A stretch of DNA of 64,000 nucleotides from Typha latifolia (Eukaryota > Streptophyta > Magnoliopsida > Poales > Typhaceae): the NCBI GenBank assembly GCA_019914945.1, contig CM034101.1, forward strand, positions 10,799,188 to 10,863,187, in the 5' to 3' direction. The position numbers were made by a program, and so were the translations under genes. A model generated the notes under the pieces. That model worked only from the letters and a program-made list of their open reading frames with translations, was not told the DNA's origin and searched no databases. This document shows, piece by piece, positions 34,564 to 46,841 of this stretch; the first letter of the stretch is position 1; every line of letters starts with the position of its first letter.

Positions 34564-37061
34564 TGTAACACCCAAACCCTAAACACGTGCATGATACGAA
34601 CCCGCACAACACGTGCGTAGCACCTGACTATTTGGTTAGTTACTGACAATCAAGTAAACCTATAGCAACATCATAATTTTATCCACAATATCTAAACTAA
34701 GAATAACTCAAGTCTAACTGTCAACAGCATACAGATAACCCTACTTGGGCCCCACACAGGCCACAACACATCATCAAGAGCATTTCACAACTACATATAC
34801 ACAACGGAGGTATATACATAATTATACAAGTACAAAGTCACTTGCTAAAATATAAGACAAGGATATAGATACACTTTGGAGGATGTCTACTGATACATCA
34901 GATAAGATAACTCATCTGGCATATAACACTAACCACACTCTACTCCTCACTCACTGGCAAGACCTCTAAGGGAGAATCCTACTCTTCTTATTCACCTAGG
35001 TTTTTGGAAAGGAGAAAACAAAGAGAGACATGAGCTAAAGACTCAGTGAATAGACCTTACCCCGAATCAGTGATGCCAAACAGAGAGTAAATTAAGTACT
35101 GGATAATATGAGTCAGAAAGAGTATCATGTCATGAATGAGTAAATGAATGTGTCCTCAATAATACATACATGAAATATATATAACATGTCATAACTAATA
35201 AGAATACATAATTCTTGACAATGAATAAACAGGTCACCACGTCATATGATCATCATAACTCTCTCTCAATTATGATATATGATGTATGCCGACTATGACA
35301 ATGCTATGATATCCAATGCAATCATATATGATGTATATTGACCACTCAATAAGTATATCAGATAATAGTAAAATCATATGCATTTCTCAACATCACGATC
35401 ATCATCGACATCTCGGTATAATATCATCATACTAGACCACTATGCACAGTCAACGCCCAATACTCAGTCTCAACATCATGCCCGAAGGCTCCGAGCATAG
35501 AATGCCATCCGCAATGAGTATCTTAAATATAACCATACCCTGCCATCCGCTAAGGGTATCAACATCCATCCAGACCAGGCACCCCACATAGTTGATAGAA
35601 ATCTTGTGAGGATAACTCGCCACATATGCCCTAGCGAATGGCATGTGTCCAATTGTCTGTGCGCACAGACTCAACTGACATCGAACATGGGCCACGAGAT
35701 ATCGCATATCAGCGACCATAATCATCACTCTAGGCACCCCTAACCCTGGCGCCTACTCGGGTATCCCCACGCTTTCTATCAACTATCCTATCAATCACAT
35801 TTCATGTTTTCCTTCTAAATGACAGATCATATCATATATCCAGTACATTAACAAGTCAATGCATAACAGGAATTTAGGTGGAATAGGAATCAAGAGAAAA
35901 ATGATGCAATGTAGACTCCAACCATGTATCTAACACATGCATACTCCTGCTAGTCTATCATATGCACACTCATACTAGAAATCACTCTGATATAAAGTCA
36001 TAATAGTATAATCATCTCTGATCATCTCTATTTATCATTGTCATACTCATATCTAAGATTAGCCTAATTCTATGCATGATAAAAATATGCTCGACTGTAA
36101 TCATCTTTAGATAAAGTCATATAATCATGCTGGAGGCCAAAACATGCATGTACATAATATATAATATAACCTAATTTGAGAAAGGCGTCTAGGGGATAAG
36201 ACTACTCACACCACTATAAATATCAAACCACTACTCATTCACGCTGCTACGATAATGATCAAGCCTTGATAGCTAGGTCAACAGGGTCTTGAACAGGGGG
36301 GTCGGGATCTGAAATTATTTATAACAAATATGTCAGTCTTTCGATTAATTAAAATTAACTCGACAAAAGGATAGTTTCTTATTGTAATTATGTACTCTTC
36401 ATTTCTATATTTTTTTTATTATTTATTAATCATAATTATATTATTTAATAGTGTATTTAAAATATATTTTATCTATCTATTATTCTTTTTGATAATTAAG
36501 AAAATAAGAATTAAGTTACTGCAATTAATTACGTAAGAATATACGTACATAACCCTAATAATTACTATTACCTACTTAGGATTAAAATAGTAATTTATAT
36601 TGTAGGTATTTTGCTAAACATGATATAATTAGAACTATATACCAACTATGATATAATTATATTTAATTTGTATAACGTAAATACATTAAATTAACTAAGC
36701 TAAAATAATTGTGTATATATATATATATAATTATATATAATTATATATAGTGCTGGGCTCAGCCCAGCGCTTGACGCTGTAAGGGCGCTGGGCCAAGCCC
36801 AGCACCCCTTGCAGGGTGCAGCCAGAGGAGAGAAAGGAAGAAGAAGGAGGAGAGGAAGAAGAAAAAGAAGAAGAAGAAGAAGAAGAAGAAGAAGAAGAAG
36901 AAGAAGAAGAAGAAGAAGAAGAAGAAGAAGAAAAGAAGAGGGTTGGGCCATGGGGGACGGGTGCGGCCGCTGGTGGCCACTCAGCGGCTGGCCTCTCGCC
37001 GACAGCTCAATTCTCCGGCGGTCTCGAGAGGAAGCCGACAAAGAGAGAAAGAGAGAGAGAG

Positions 37062-37094
<33 letters not shown>

Positions 37095-37271
37095 CGGTGG
37101 GGAGGGGGGCTGCGGCGGCAGCGGCAGGGGCCCACCGCGCCAGCTGGCCCGGCCAGGTTGGCCGGGACGGCGCTTGGAGCGCGTGGCGCCCATCTCCGCT
37201 GCCAGTGCATGGCATGAGCTGTCGTGCCATGCAGTGCAGAATTTTTTTTTTTTTAACCTTGGGTTATTACA
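34564..37271. mobile_element. 2.7-kb solo LTR (gypsy type), TSD ACATG
   Basis: It begins TGTAACACCCAAACCC and ends TTGGGTTATTACA, inverted termini of the common TGTAACACCC class. Perfect 5-bp flanks ACATG lie at 34559-34563 and 37272-37276. It contains no protein and no second copy of itself, so it is most simply a solo LTR of a large gypsy element, or a non-autonomous LARD. Inside are an AT-rich body, GGGCTCAGCCC hairpins (36751-36805), (GAA)n, (GA)n, GC-rich DNA and a T run just before the end. Orientation relative to the parent element is unknown. Confidence 0.85.
36857..37091. repeat. (GAA)n and (GA)n microsatellites
   Basis: GAA repeats at 36857-36933 and GA repeats at about 37040-37091, separated by GC-rich DNA. 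The long poly-Leu, poly-Phe, poly-Glu and poly-Arg frames seen here are artefacts. Confidence 0.95.
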
Positions 37272-37914
37272 ACATGCCAAGGCAACTGCTATGGCAACGG
37301 CTGACGGAGAGGGAATTATGGGAGAAATATTAGGGATTTCAAATTTTCTTGAAAATCCTAAGTGGTTAGAACTTCAAGATGGTACTTGGTTTGGCTTGAC
37401 TAGGTTGAATTGCTAGATATGAGCTCGATCAAACCTAAGAGCCAAACGGGTCAAGTCAAGTGTGAGTCATCTCCGGACTTGCGAACTCAATTAAGTCAAA
37501 TAAGGGACCTGATCAAAAACCTTCTACTTGACTTGAGTCGAGTTTACTTATACCTGGACACATTTGACTTGGATCCTAATCCATGGAGTGGGCAGTACAA
37601 TTATGAGCACAACCAACAGTCAGTTCGACTGATTGAACCTGACTCGAGTCATTGGGTGGACATGATCAAAATCCACCAACTACACCTAACTCGACCCCCC
37701 GAGCGCAATTGGATGCACTAGATTACTATAGCTGAACTGACATTGAGTCAATTGGTTCGGCCATCCGAGATCGAGTGGACTCAATGTAGACGAACCCGAA
37801 TACCACCTTGGTTATTGGAGTACAAGTATTCAAGCTCGACTAAGGATGATCCACTGAACACAACAAGCTTGACCTGAGTCACCTTGAGGACAATGTTGCG
37901 GAAGCGTGGTGGAT
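37272..37914 (+). pseudogene. 3' internal end of the family-B element
   Basis: The last internal DNA before the 3' LTR. Most of it is unrecognisable, but it ends with HLEDNVAEAW and a purine tract (GTTGCGGAAGCGTGGTGGAT), the usual chromoviral end before a 3' LTR. Confidence 0.6.
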
Positions 37915-38711
37915 TGATATGATTCGGACTTCACCGATGCCGTCTCGAGCATGGATACACTTTAGGGGTGTATTTTATTCTTGTTTTAGTGTTTATTTCA
38001 TAGAAAAACAAATTTTCTGTATGTCACATTTGAACGTGGATGGAGTGCATTTGAATGCGCTTGCGAATGCCTACATCAGGTTCACAAATACAAAGAAGGC
38101 AAAATGTGCGTTCGAACGCGATATGGGCGCATTCGAACGTGCTTGTGAATGCCTGCATCAGGTTCGCAAATATAGAGAACGCAGAACGTGCGTTCAAATG
38201 CAATCGGGCGCGTTCGAACGTGGTCGGAGAAAATCCACTATAGGGTTAATAATTACCATTTTTGAATTGTATGGTTAGCCTCTAAAAGTGTAGATGGCAA
38301 CCAAGGAGTCATTATTGAATGAATTGAATTTTTCCCTAGTCTTCTTCATCTTCTTCTCTCTCGTTCTCTCGTTCCCCGATGACGCTGCTTCTAGCCTCCC
38401 TCGACCGGCCACTCACCTTAGTCCCTTAGGGGCGGCCCACTGCCCCCCTTCTTCCAATCTATCTATCATCTTGCTCTAACCCCTTCCATCATCTGTAACT
38501 CTTCCACCTCCAATTACTCACCGGTGCCACCCCATTATTGCTGGTCCACCACCCTTCACCACCATCAAAGATCTTGTGCATCCATCTACGGATCCAAAGA
38601 TGAACTCCCTGACATGCATCTACTAATCAGATGATATCTCGAGATCCCACCGTCCAATTCACCTAAAACTAGATTTGTTAGAAAGCACATTTCCAAGGCT
38701 ACAACATATCA
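37915..38711 (+). mobile_element. 3' LTR-B of the Reina-like shell
   Basis: About 797 bp, from TGATATGATTCGGACTTCAC to about CATATCA. It carries three TTCGAACG/TTTGAACG repeat modules (38025-38225), a CT-rich stretch and CACCACC repeats. It is the reference copy for 16-487, 25885-26063 and 31583-33196. The 3' limit is uncertain by some tens of bases. Confidence 0.75.
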
Positions 38712-38952
38712 AAATTTCATATCGATCCAACTGCTACATCTGTGGAGATCTATTGGCAAATTTTGTGTCAGATCCTATCCAAATATAAAAATTGGGATAG
38801 ATCGAGCCTTGGTCTAAGGGGAGATCGTATCAATCTAGTTTTACGTTAATCGGATATCTGGATAAAAATATATAATTAAAATAATGGAGCGAGGTTAGAA
38901 TGAAGCAAAACGATAAATATCTGACGTTGCAGCAATCGTTGGAGGGTTGTGG
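38712..38952 (+). mobile_element. LTR-C-like fragment
   Basis: The part from about 38830 (ATCTGGATAAAAATATATAA, AAAACGATAAATATCTGACG, TTGCAGCAATCGTTGGAGGG) parallels 63650-63740 of the LTR-C copy at the right end of the window. The first hundred bases are unassigned. Confidence 0.5.
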
Positions 38953-39309
38953 TGTAATAACTCAAGTACTGTAAAAAAAAAAAAAAAAAAATTGCTGGGC
39001 ACGATGCGACCAGCCACGCTGTGGCCGGCCTCATGCGTAGCATGCTGTACATGCCATGGCAGTGGTGGAGGTGCCACGCACCTCCACCGAGCCATTGTTC
39101 TCCACGTCGCGGCGACGTGTGGAGGTGGGACCCGGCCCACTGGCCACTCTGCCGCTGCCGCGTGACCCTCTCTCTCTCTCTAATTTTTTCTCCTTCTCTT
39201 CCCCTCATTCTCTCGACCTCTCTCTCTCTCTCTCTCCCTCTAGTTTCCCAATAGTCACCGACTGTCGAGAAGAGCCGTTGTCGGTCCATCTATCCACCGA
39301 TGAGCATTC

Positions 39310-39342
<33 letters not shown>

Positions 39343-39530
39343 GGGACCGCCGAAAGTTTGAGCCGCCGGTGAGAGGCCGGCCGTTGAATGTCCACCAGCG
39401 GTCATACCCCTCCCCTGTGGCCCAGCCCTCTTCCCCTTTTCTTCCTCCTCTTCTTCTTCTTCTTCTTCTTCTTCTTCTTCTTCTTCTTCTCCTCCTCCTC
39501 CTCCTTCCCTTCTTTTCTCCTCTCGGGTAG
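38953..39530. mobile_element. Truncated LTR related to 34564-37271, opposite orientation
   Basis: It begins TGTAATAACTCAAGT, then an A run, GC-rich DNA with CCACGTCGCGGCGACGTG, (CT)n and (TTC)n: the mirror order of 37271 back to about 36800. It ends without a terminus against the copia-2 RNase H (near 39530). Confidence 0.7.
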
Positions 39531-42296
39531 CACCCTTCATTAAGCCATACACCATGTGAAGTAGCCTCAAAATAAAAAATGAATTCGGCTTCCATTGTAG
39601 AACTGTCAGTCAAAGTCTGCTTGACACTTCTCCATGATAAAGCTTCATTGGTTATCATAAAAAATATATCCAGATGTTAATTTACATGAATCAACACAAC
39701 TAGTGAAATCAAAATCTGAGTATCTAATCACTTCCAAATTATTTGTTCATCTATACATAAGCATATAGTCTTTAGTTCATCTAATCACTTCCAAATTATT
39801 TGTTCGTCTATATATTACTCCCATTAACCTTCCAGTATATGTATTAATCCATGAGATTTTCAACAAATCGAAATGAAGAAGTCACCTTATGAAATTTAAA
39901 ATATCATTGATAGGATACTTGTTTTACATTGTATATGGATTTCTTTAGCTTACAAATCAAATTCTCACCATCACTAGAGAGGAATCCTTTAGCTAGGACA
40001 TTTTCACATCCATTTGTTGCAACTCAAGGTCAAAATGGGATTCTAATGTCAATATAATTCATAATGAATCTTTCTTAAATACATTTAAAAAAGTCTTTGT
40101 ATAATCGATTTTTTCTTTCTGAGTGAATCCCTTAGCAATGAGTATCCCCTTGTATCTCTTAATATTTCCTAATGAGTCATTCTTAGTCTTAAAGACCCAT
40201 TTATAGCTTATGAATTTTGGACCATTAGGCAACTCAATAAGATCCCAAACTCCATTACTCTTTATGGAACTCATCTCATCTTTCATGGCATTGTATTATA
40301 ATTCAGATTATTTGCAACTTATGGCTTGTCAAAAAGACTCGGTATAAATTTTGGCTCCAATATTATAGTTAGATTCTTGCAAATACACTACATAATTACT
40401 ATGAATTGTTGACCTCTTAATTCTAGTAGATCTTCCTAATGTCATGCTAAATATGAGATTCAATTTGTTGTTCAGAAGTTTCATGCATCTCCTAAATAAC
40501 TTGATATAATAGGATGTGTCAACAACTTGAGGAATTTCAATGATTGATTGTTCAAACCGATTTGTACTTAAGAGGCACTATAAACAATTAACAATCTATC
40601 ACTTGAAGTGGACGGTTGAGACTTTGAATGATAAATATCAGAAACTATATTCCAAATTTGATCACTCTCACTCATCAAGTCATATTCAAAAAACTTTGCA
40701 TTTCTTGATTTGACAATCCTAGTGTTTTGAGATAGATAATAAAATTTGTAACATTTAGACCTTTCGATATATCCAACGATATACTACTAATCATCCTTGG
40801 GTCTAGCTTTTTTTTCTCTAGTGGATTATAGGTCCTTACTTCGGACGGATATCCTCAAATGTAGATATATCGCAAACTCACTTTTCAACCTTTCAATAAT
40901 TCAAATGATGTCTTTGAGATAGCCTTGGTTAGAATTTGATTTAATTTATACATTACCATCTTTAGTGCTTCAGTCCATAAAAATTTAGAAAGATTAGAGC
41001 TGCTAAGCATACTGCGCACCATGTCTAACAATGCTTAATTTCATTTTTTTGCTGATTCGATCAACTAGGCATAGTGTACTAGGCAACTATCTCATGATCT
41101 TGAAGAAACTTAGCAAACAGACTAGGTGCTTATCCATCCTTAGTGTATCTATCATAGTACTTTTCACATCTATCTGATCTCGCAATCTTAATTTGCTTTC
41201 GGCATTGGTTCTCCACGTTAGTCTTAAATATATGTATATATCATGAGTAATCATTAATGGAGATGATGAAGTATCTTTGATCATATGAGGCCATATCTGG
41301 ACTACATATATTAATATGTATGATTTCGAACAAGCTTGAATTTCTATTGGCATCTCTTTTGGACTTGTTAGTATGCTTTCCCTTAATGCAGCCCACATAT
41401 GCCTCAAAATCTAAAATATTAAATATTAAATGCTCATTGATGCACTAATCTCTTAATTCTTTCTATGGAGATGTGTTGTAATCTCTAGTGCCAGAACATA
41501 GAGGAGTCATCATTAATATTACACCATTTAGTGCTAGTATGAACATGAAATGAATTATATGTGACATTATCTTGCAAATCATACTATAAAGACTATTAGA
41601 CAAAATATCATTCTCAACACACAATTAGAATTGTAAAATAAACTAAATGACGTGTTTGAAAAATTAAAGGAATATCTCAACGGTATAAGTCTGGAAATTT
41701 AAATCAAATTTTATAAAAAACGTGAAACATAAAAGGTCATACTTAATTACACAATAAAGTTAACTACTGAAAGTTAATAAACATGTTCCTATAGCCTCCA
41801 CATGTGAGCTCATTTTATTTCTAGATAAGACATTTTGCTCGCTTCCCACTTCCTACTAGCTTTCGTAGGTTTTACAAAATTTTACCTAACCTGCAAAGAG
41901 TTCGCAATATGGATTGTAGATCCAGGGTCAATCCATCAGGTATTAATTTTAATATTAATCATATTAGATTCATAACAAACAAATAAGGTTAGATTACCTT
42001 TATCCTCAAGCTATTTCTGAAATTTGACATATTCTTTTTTCATGTGTCCTTTTTGTTTACATAAGAAACACTTGGCATTTTTTTTAATATCAACTTAGGG
42101 TGGTGTTTTACCCTTCCCCTTTTGATTGTGTTGAGTCTTCCCCTTCCTACAGAATGTAGTCAGCATTGCACTTTCACTTAGCTCCATCACCAACCTACCT
42201 TCTTCTTGAAGTGTACACACATGATCATTAACTTATTGATTGACCATTTGTCCTTATGTGTGTTGTATGAGATCTTGAAAGGCTCGTATTATTGTA
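39531..42296 (-). pseudogene. Copia-2 remnant: gag end to RNase H
   Basis: This continues the copia gag that starts at 55770, resuming at 42296 just beyond the 12.3-kb insertion with FKISYNTHKDKWSIN. Then come a zinc knuckle CFLCKQKGHMKKEY (about 42030-42075, last cysteine lost), protease and integrase remnants with many stops (YNPLEKKKLDPR, about 40830), reverse transcriptase start (SYKWVFKTKND and KGFTQKEKIDYTKTF, 40059-40286) and an RNase H piece (LSWRSVKQTLTDSSTMEAEF, 39570-39640). The catalytic part of reverse transcriptase is largely missing. The 3' end is cut by a reversed gypsy LTR fragment. Confidence 0.8.
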
Positions 42297-42645
42297 TGGT
42301 GGGGACACCACTTTTTGTCACGTTTATTCTCATAAGCACAAAAGGGCTACACCCATGGCCTTTTGGCTTAACGAGGGTTGTGACTAGTCACCTTCTAGGG
42401 CTATTTTTGTCTTTTATCTTTTACTTTATTTGGCCTATATAAAGGCTTGTAATCATCTTTTATGAGTTAATGAATATTTTTGAGAGCTTTTGCCTATTGA
42501 GTGTTTGTTGGTAGATTCCAACGTCGGTGGATTCCGACACCCCGATTGGTGGATTCCGACACTCCGATTGGTGGATTCCATGGGTTTGATTATTTCTCCC
42601 TACATTTTCTTTTCAACTCTACAATCAAGACATTGTTTTACATCA
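42297..42645 (+). repeat. 5' LTR (family D) of the composite
   Basis: 349 bp, TGGTGGGGACACC... to ...TTTTACATCA. It carries a short repeat GATTGGTGGATTCCGACA (about 42517-42580), one copy of which is deleted in the 3' LTR (22 bp). Confidence 0.9.
42436..42442 (+). promoter_or_regulatory. LTR TATA box
   Basis: GGCCTATATAAAGGC, identical in the 3' LTR (54397-54403) and in the inverted LTR. A transcript start some 30 bases downstream is inferred. Confidence 0.65.
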
Positions 42646-42649
42646 ACTT

Positions 42650-42661
42650 TGGTATTAGAGC
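42650..42661 (+). other. Primer-binding site
   Basis: TGGTATTAGAGC four bases after the LTR end, one change from the initiator tRNA-Met type TGGTATCAGAGC. The mirrored copy (about 51295-51304) reads TTTGATACCAAAG on the plus strand. Confidence 0.85.
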
Positions 42662-42910
42662 AGATCGTTTCCTAGTTTATGGACGCTCCACTGCCTGGAT
42701 TTTATGCAGCGCCTCATCTTTTCTTCGTTAGATCAATCACTCCATGAACACCAGATCGCTATGAGATCTGTCGCTCGATAACGTTAGGATCCGGATCCGA
42801 GTTATGCGAGAAGATCACCCTCAACGAGGAAAACAATAAACCATTACCATCATCAAATCTCCACACAAGGAGATAATCACAAGTAAGCTTTATTCAATAG
42901 ATTTTCTTTC

Positions 42911-43430
42911 CCAGTTTTAGATTAAAAAAAGCCTCTCTAAAAAAAACAGAGAGAGAGAAAAAAAAAAAGAAAGAGCTCTCTGAAAAAAAAAAAGAAGAGA
43001 GAAAAAAGAAAGAAAGAAAGAGCTCTCTGAAAAAAAAAAAGAAAAAAAAAGAAAGAAAGAGCTCTCTGAAAAAAAAAGAGAAAAAAAATTCTGAAATTTA
43101 GTTTATTTGTTTCATCTTTATCTTTAATTTTAAATTTCAAAAATTTCAAAATTAATTTTAGAAGATATTTTTTTCTTCTTTTCTTATTTACCTTTCCTTA
43201 ATTTTAGGAAATTAGTTTCTATAATTTTGGAATTAATTTCCATAATTTTGGGGATTAGTTTCCAAAATTTTAGAGATTAGTTTCCATAATTTTAGGGATT
43301 AGTTTCCAAACTTTTAAGGATTAGTTTCCATAATTTTAGGGATTAGTTTCCATAATTTTAGGGATTAGTTTCCACAATTTTAGGGATTAGTTTCCACAAT
43401 TTTTGAAAATTAGTTCCCCTAATTTTTGGA
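42911..43430 (+). repeat. Leader repeats: GAGCTCTCTGAAAA array and 22-bp minisatellite
   Basis: Three to four A-rich units containing AAAGAGCTCTCTGAAAAAA (42911-43090) are followed by about eleven 22-bp units of ATTTTAGGGATTAGTTTCCA (43190-43430). Both arrays are mirrored in the inverted arm. Confidence 0.85.
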
Positions 43431-44585
43431 TAAATACCTATCTTATCTACTTTCCTAACTTAATCCCAACCAACCCAAAACCTAAACACATAACCCACTA
43501 GGCTAAACCTCTCATCATTCCAAAACCCAAAGACCACTAACCAACTAAGCTCACCAGCCTAACCTAGCCCATCTTTTAGCCTTAGTGAATCGGTAGAAAC
43601 CTACCGAAAAATCGACCTGTTTACCTACAATCCAATCCAAACCCATCGTCATCTTCCTCCTCTTTAGCCCCAACCATCACTCACATCCATCATCCCATCT
43701 TCCTATCTTCGTCGATGTTGCCGCCGACCTCCACGGACGATACCACCACCGATTTCCACGGCCCTTGCTCTGCCGTGCCACCATCTTAACCACCACCGCG
43801 CCTCCTGCAACCCTTGCCGCGACCGCCACTACCGCAGCCACCTGCTGCTGCAATTTCTAGCCGCATCCGCCCATCCGCAGCCATCTTTGATGCTATGACC
43901 ACTGCTGCCACTTCCACCTCCCCTACTGTAGCCCATCGTCACCGCCACCGTCGCTCTACTACTGCCGTCGCTGCAGCCCCTACGCGATCCTGCCACTGCA
44001 TCGTCGCAGTCGCAGTCGTCGCTGCCATTCTTGCAGCTCGCTGTCACCATAGCCGCCGCCGCTGTCCCTACCACTATAGCCGTCTTCACCATCACTGTTG
44101 TCGGATTCCGACCACCGTTATCACGACCACCATTTATAGTGGACGTGCGACATTCGGTAACATCCGTCATTTCTTTACTGTTATTTGTTAGTCTTAAAAT
44201 AGCAGATGTCTTTCTGTTGGTGTGGATCATAACCATATTGAGCCTGTTATTGCCTGCTATTGCCTACCGATTTACATTGCTTAATTCATTTGTTTTATTT
44301 CAACAAGCGCTTGAGCCTGATATTGCTTACCTACTTCTTTTTGTTTGTTACAAAAAAAAATTAATATTAACGGTAGAACTAGCTAGGTTAGAGGGAACGT
44401 CTTGACATATCTGCAGTCCCCGACTCAATCTTGGGAGCTTGTACTATTGGTTTGCAATTTTTCTACTGAGTTTGACTAGCTCTTACTAAAAACTTCATAA
44501 GTGGCTGTAGGTTATTCTAGTTATCACTCCCTTATTGTTCGCTGTAATCTCTTAGCTTGCATATCATCATTCATTTATTTCTTCA
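43431..44585 (+). other. Leader of the composite, left arm
   Basis: ACCCAAAACCTAAAC-type DNA, then a C-rich segment (43720-44130) whose frames are low complexity, then a unique leader up to gag. It is mirrored at 49345-50500. No gene recognised. Confidence 0.6.
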
Positions 44586-46815
44586 GTGGTAGAGACACTT
44601 TATATAAACCTTCGTAGTGGTAGGAGAGTCTCTCACTCTTCATCCCAGTCTGTTATGGAACTCAATACCATGAAAGATTTTTATCGATTTTTACAAAAGT
44701 CCATTGAAACCATTACTACTAGATTGGACGACTTCAATGCTCGTCTTGAGGCTATTGAGATGGGTCGTGACCCACATGAGACTAGGAGTGATGTCGGTGC
44801 GTCCAACACGGGTGTCACGCATGCCGCTCCTAATGTCGAGACCTATCGACAGGCTCCATACTACCCTCACCATGAGAGAGGTCCTAAGAGAGAACCCCAT
44901 AGGCAAAATTATTGTGAAGATACATTTGATTTTCATAATAATAGGGGGTTTAGAGGCAATATCGCCTTTAGAGAATCTCAAAACCATGACAATCAAATTA
45001 TAAACAATATTAAGGTGGATGCCCCAACTTTTGACGGTCGCTTAGATCCTGCTGTATTTACTGACTGGCTCCGTGAGATGGACCATTTCTTTGAGTGGTA
45101 TTGATCTACCAGAAAATCGACGCATTAGATTTGCCCAAATAAAACTAGTCGGCCGAGCCAAACTATTTTGGCAAAGTATAGAACAATTATCAGTGCAATG
45201 AAACCAACCTCCCATAATTCATTGGCATGAAATAAAAGAAAAATTAAAAGAAAAATATTTGCCACATTCTCATCTTGGTGACCTTTTGGATCAATGGAAT
45301 AATTTTAAACAAGAAAATAGGCCTGTGAGCGATTATGTCTCTCAATTTGAGGAATATATGCTGATGTGTAGAAGGGGTCCCTCCATGAAACTGCACCGAT
45401 TAATGACCCCCGTCGATGTTACAAATGCAGACAAGTTGGTCATGTAGCCTCAAATTGTCTTAAAAAGGCCCTTTATCTTGGGGAACAGGATGATATTATC
45501 GGGGAAAATGAGCTCGATGAACAAGTTTATGAACCTGACCCTGATGATGTCCAAGATAGTGACGAAAATCGTGATTATGGAGACCATACTGTTGGTGTCA
45601 TTCGTTGCGCTTTGACGCAACCCTAGGAGATCGATGATTGGCGAAGGAATGCAATATTCCACACTTACATTAAATGTGGGACTAAAGATTGCAAAGTAAT
45701 CATCGACAGTGGGAGTTGTATTAACACCGTCTCTTCTAACGTTATATCTCGCCTGGCATTATAGTCTACACCTCATCCGAATCCTTATAAGGTATCTTGG
45801 GTAAATGATTCTTCCATTGCTATAAATGAGAGAAGCCTCGTTCCTATCACTTTCCTTTCTTATAAGAAAAATGTGTGGTGTGACATTGTGCTGATGGATG
45901 TAGGGCATATCATTTTAGGCCGCCTTGGTTATTTGATCATGATGTAACTATTTTTGGGCGTTCCAACTCGTGCTCTTTCAATTTTGAAGGTAAAAAGATT
46001 AAGATAAATCCTATGCACTGTAAAATAATTAATAAAGATAACAAGAAAATTGCTCCAAGTAAAAAGGGTTTGCACATAATAAATTCTAAAGAATTTGAAA
46101 AGGAAGCAAACCAAGGCTCTATTGTGTTTGCCTTGGTGGCTCGTGAAGTTGGGAGCACTACCCTCACTCGATCATCCGACGAATCTGCTCCTATACTAAA
46201 TGAGTTTCAAGATGTGTTTCTGAATGATCTGCCGAACCAATTGCCTCCTTTACGCGATATCCAACATGCAATTGACTTTGTCCCTAGAGCGTCTCTCCCA
46301 AACTTGCCACACTATCGAATGAGCCCCAAAGAACATGCTGAACTGCAACATTAGGTAAATGAACTTCTTATGAAGGGTTTCATCCGTGAGAGCCTAAGTC
46401 CATGTGCTGTGCCTGCCTTGCTCACGCCAAAGAAGGATGGGTCCTAGCGTATGTGTGTCGATAGTCGAGCCATCAATAGAATAACAGTCAAATATCATTT
46501 TCCCATTCCAAAACGTGATGACATGCTTGATATGATGGCGGGAGCTTCAATTTTCTCTAAGATCGATCTTAAAAGTGGTTATCACCAAATCCAAATTCGC
46601 CCAAGCGATGAATGGAAAACTGCTTTTAAGACGAAAGACGGATTGTATAAATGGTTAGTAATGTCTTTCGGTTTATCAAATGCCCTAAGCACTTTCATGC
46701 GTGTTATGACACAAGTGCTTCACCCATTTATGGGCAAATTTCTTGTGGTGTATTTTGACAACATTTTGATTTATAGTCGATCAAAACAACTTCATTTGGA
46801 CCATTTGCGTCAAGT
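44586..46815 (+). pseudogene. Gag-protease-RT of the left palindrome arm
   Basis: Gag starts at 44586 (MVETLYINLRSGRRV) with the capsid motif IINNIKVDAPTFDGRLDP. A frameshift lies near 45104, and a deletion of about 230 bp after EEYMLMC removes the linker; the CCHC knuckle (CYKCRQVGHVASNC) follows in another frame. Protease DSGSCIN lies at about 45705. Reverse transcriptase runs from [15 protein letters not shown] (46230) through [15 protein letters not shown] and [11 protein letters not shown] to [11 protein letters not shown] (46752-46785). The catalytic motif is YFDN instead of YFDD. Several stops (for example TAG at 46447) are present. It ends at LDHLRQ where the palindrome turns. Confidence 0.85.
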
Positions 46816-46841
46816 CTGTCTTCTGTTACCTGTGCCTGATC
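46816..46841 (+). other. Spacer at the palindrome centre, copied from integrase DNA
   Basis: 26 bp between the arms (CAAGT 46811-46815 pairs with ACTTG 46842-46846). The run TCTGTTACCTGTGCCTGATC, plus AC beyond, matches the integrase-coding stretch at 53133-53154 with one change and in the same orientation. Confidence 0.85.

Noticed and set aside
36700..37333. Several long frames with poly-Leu, poly-Phe, poly-Glu or poly-Arg
   Set aside because: Produced by (GAA)n and (GA)n microsatellites inside an LTR; the same applies to 38876-39658.
42937..43149. Phe-rich 70-residue frame
   Set aside because: Translation of the A-rich leader repeats.
44200..44405. Hydrophobic frame resembling a membrane segment in the leader of the composite
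   Set aside because: The same leader is mirrored at 49534-49800 with indels that do not preserve the frame.
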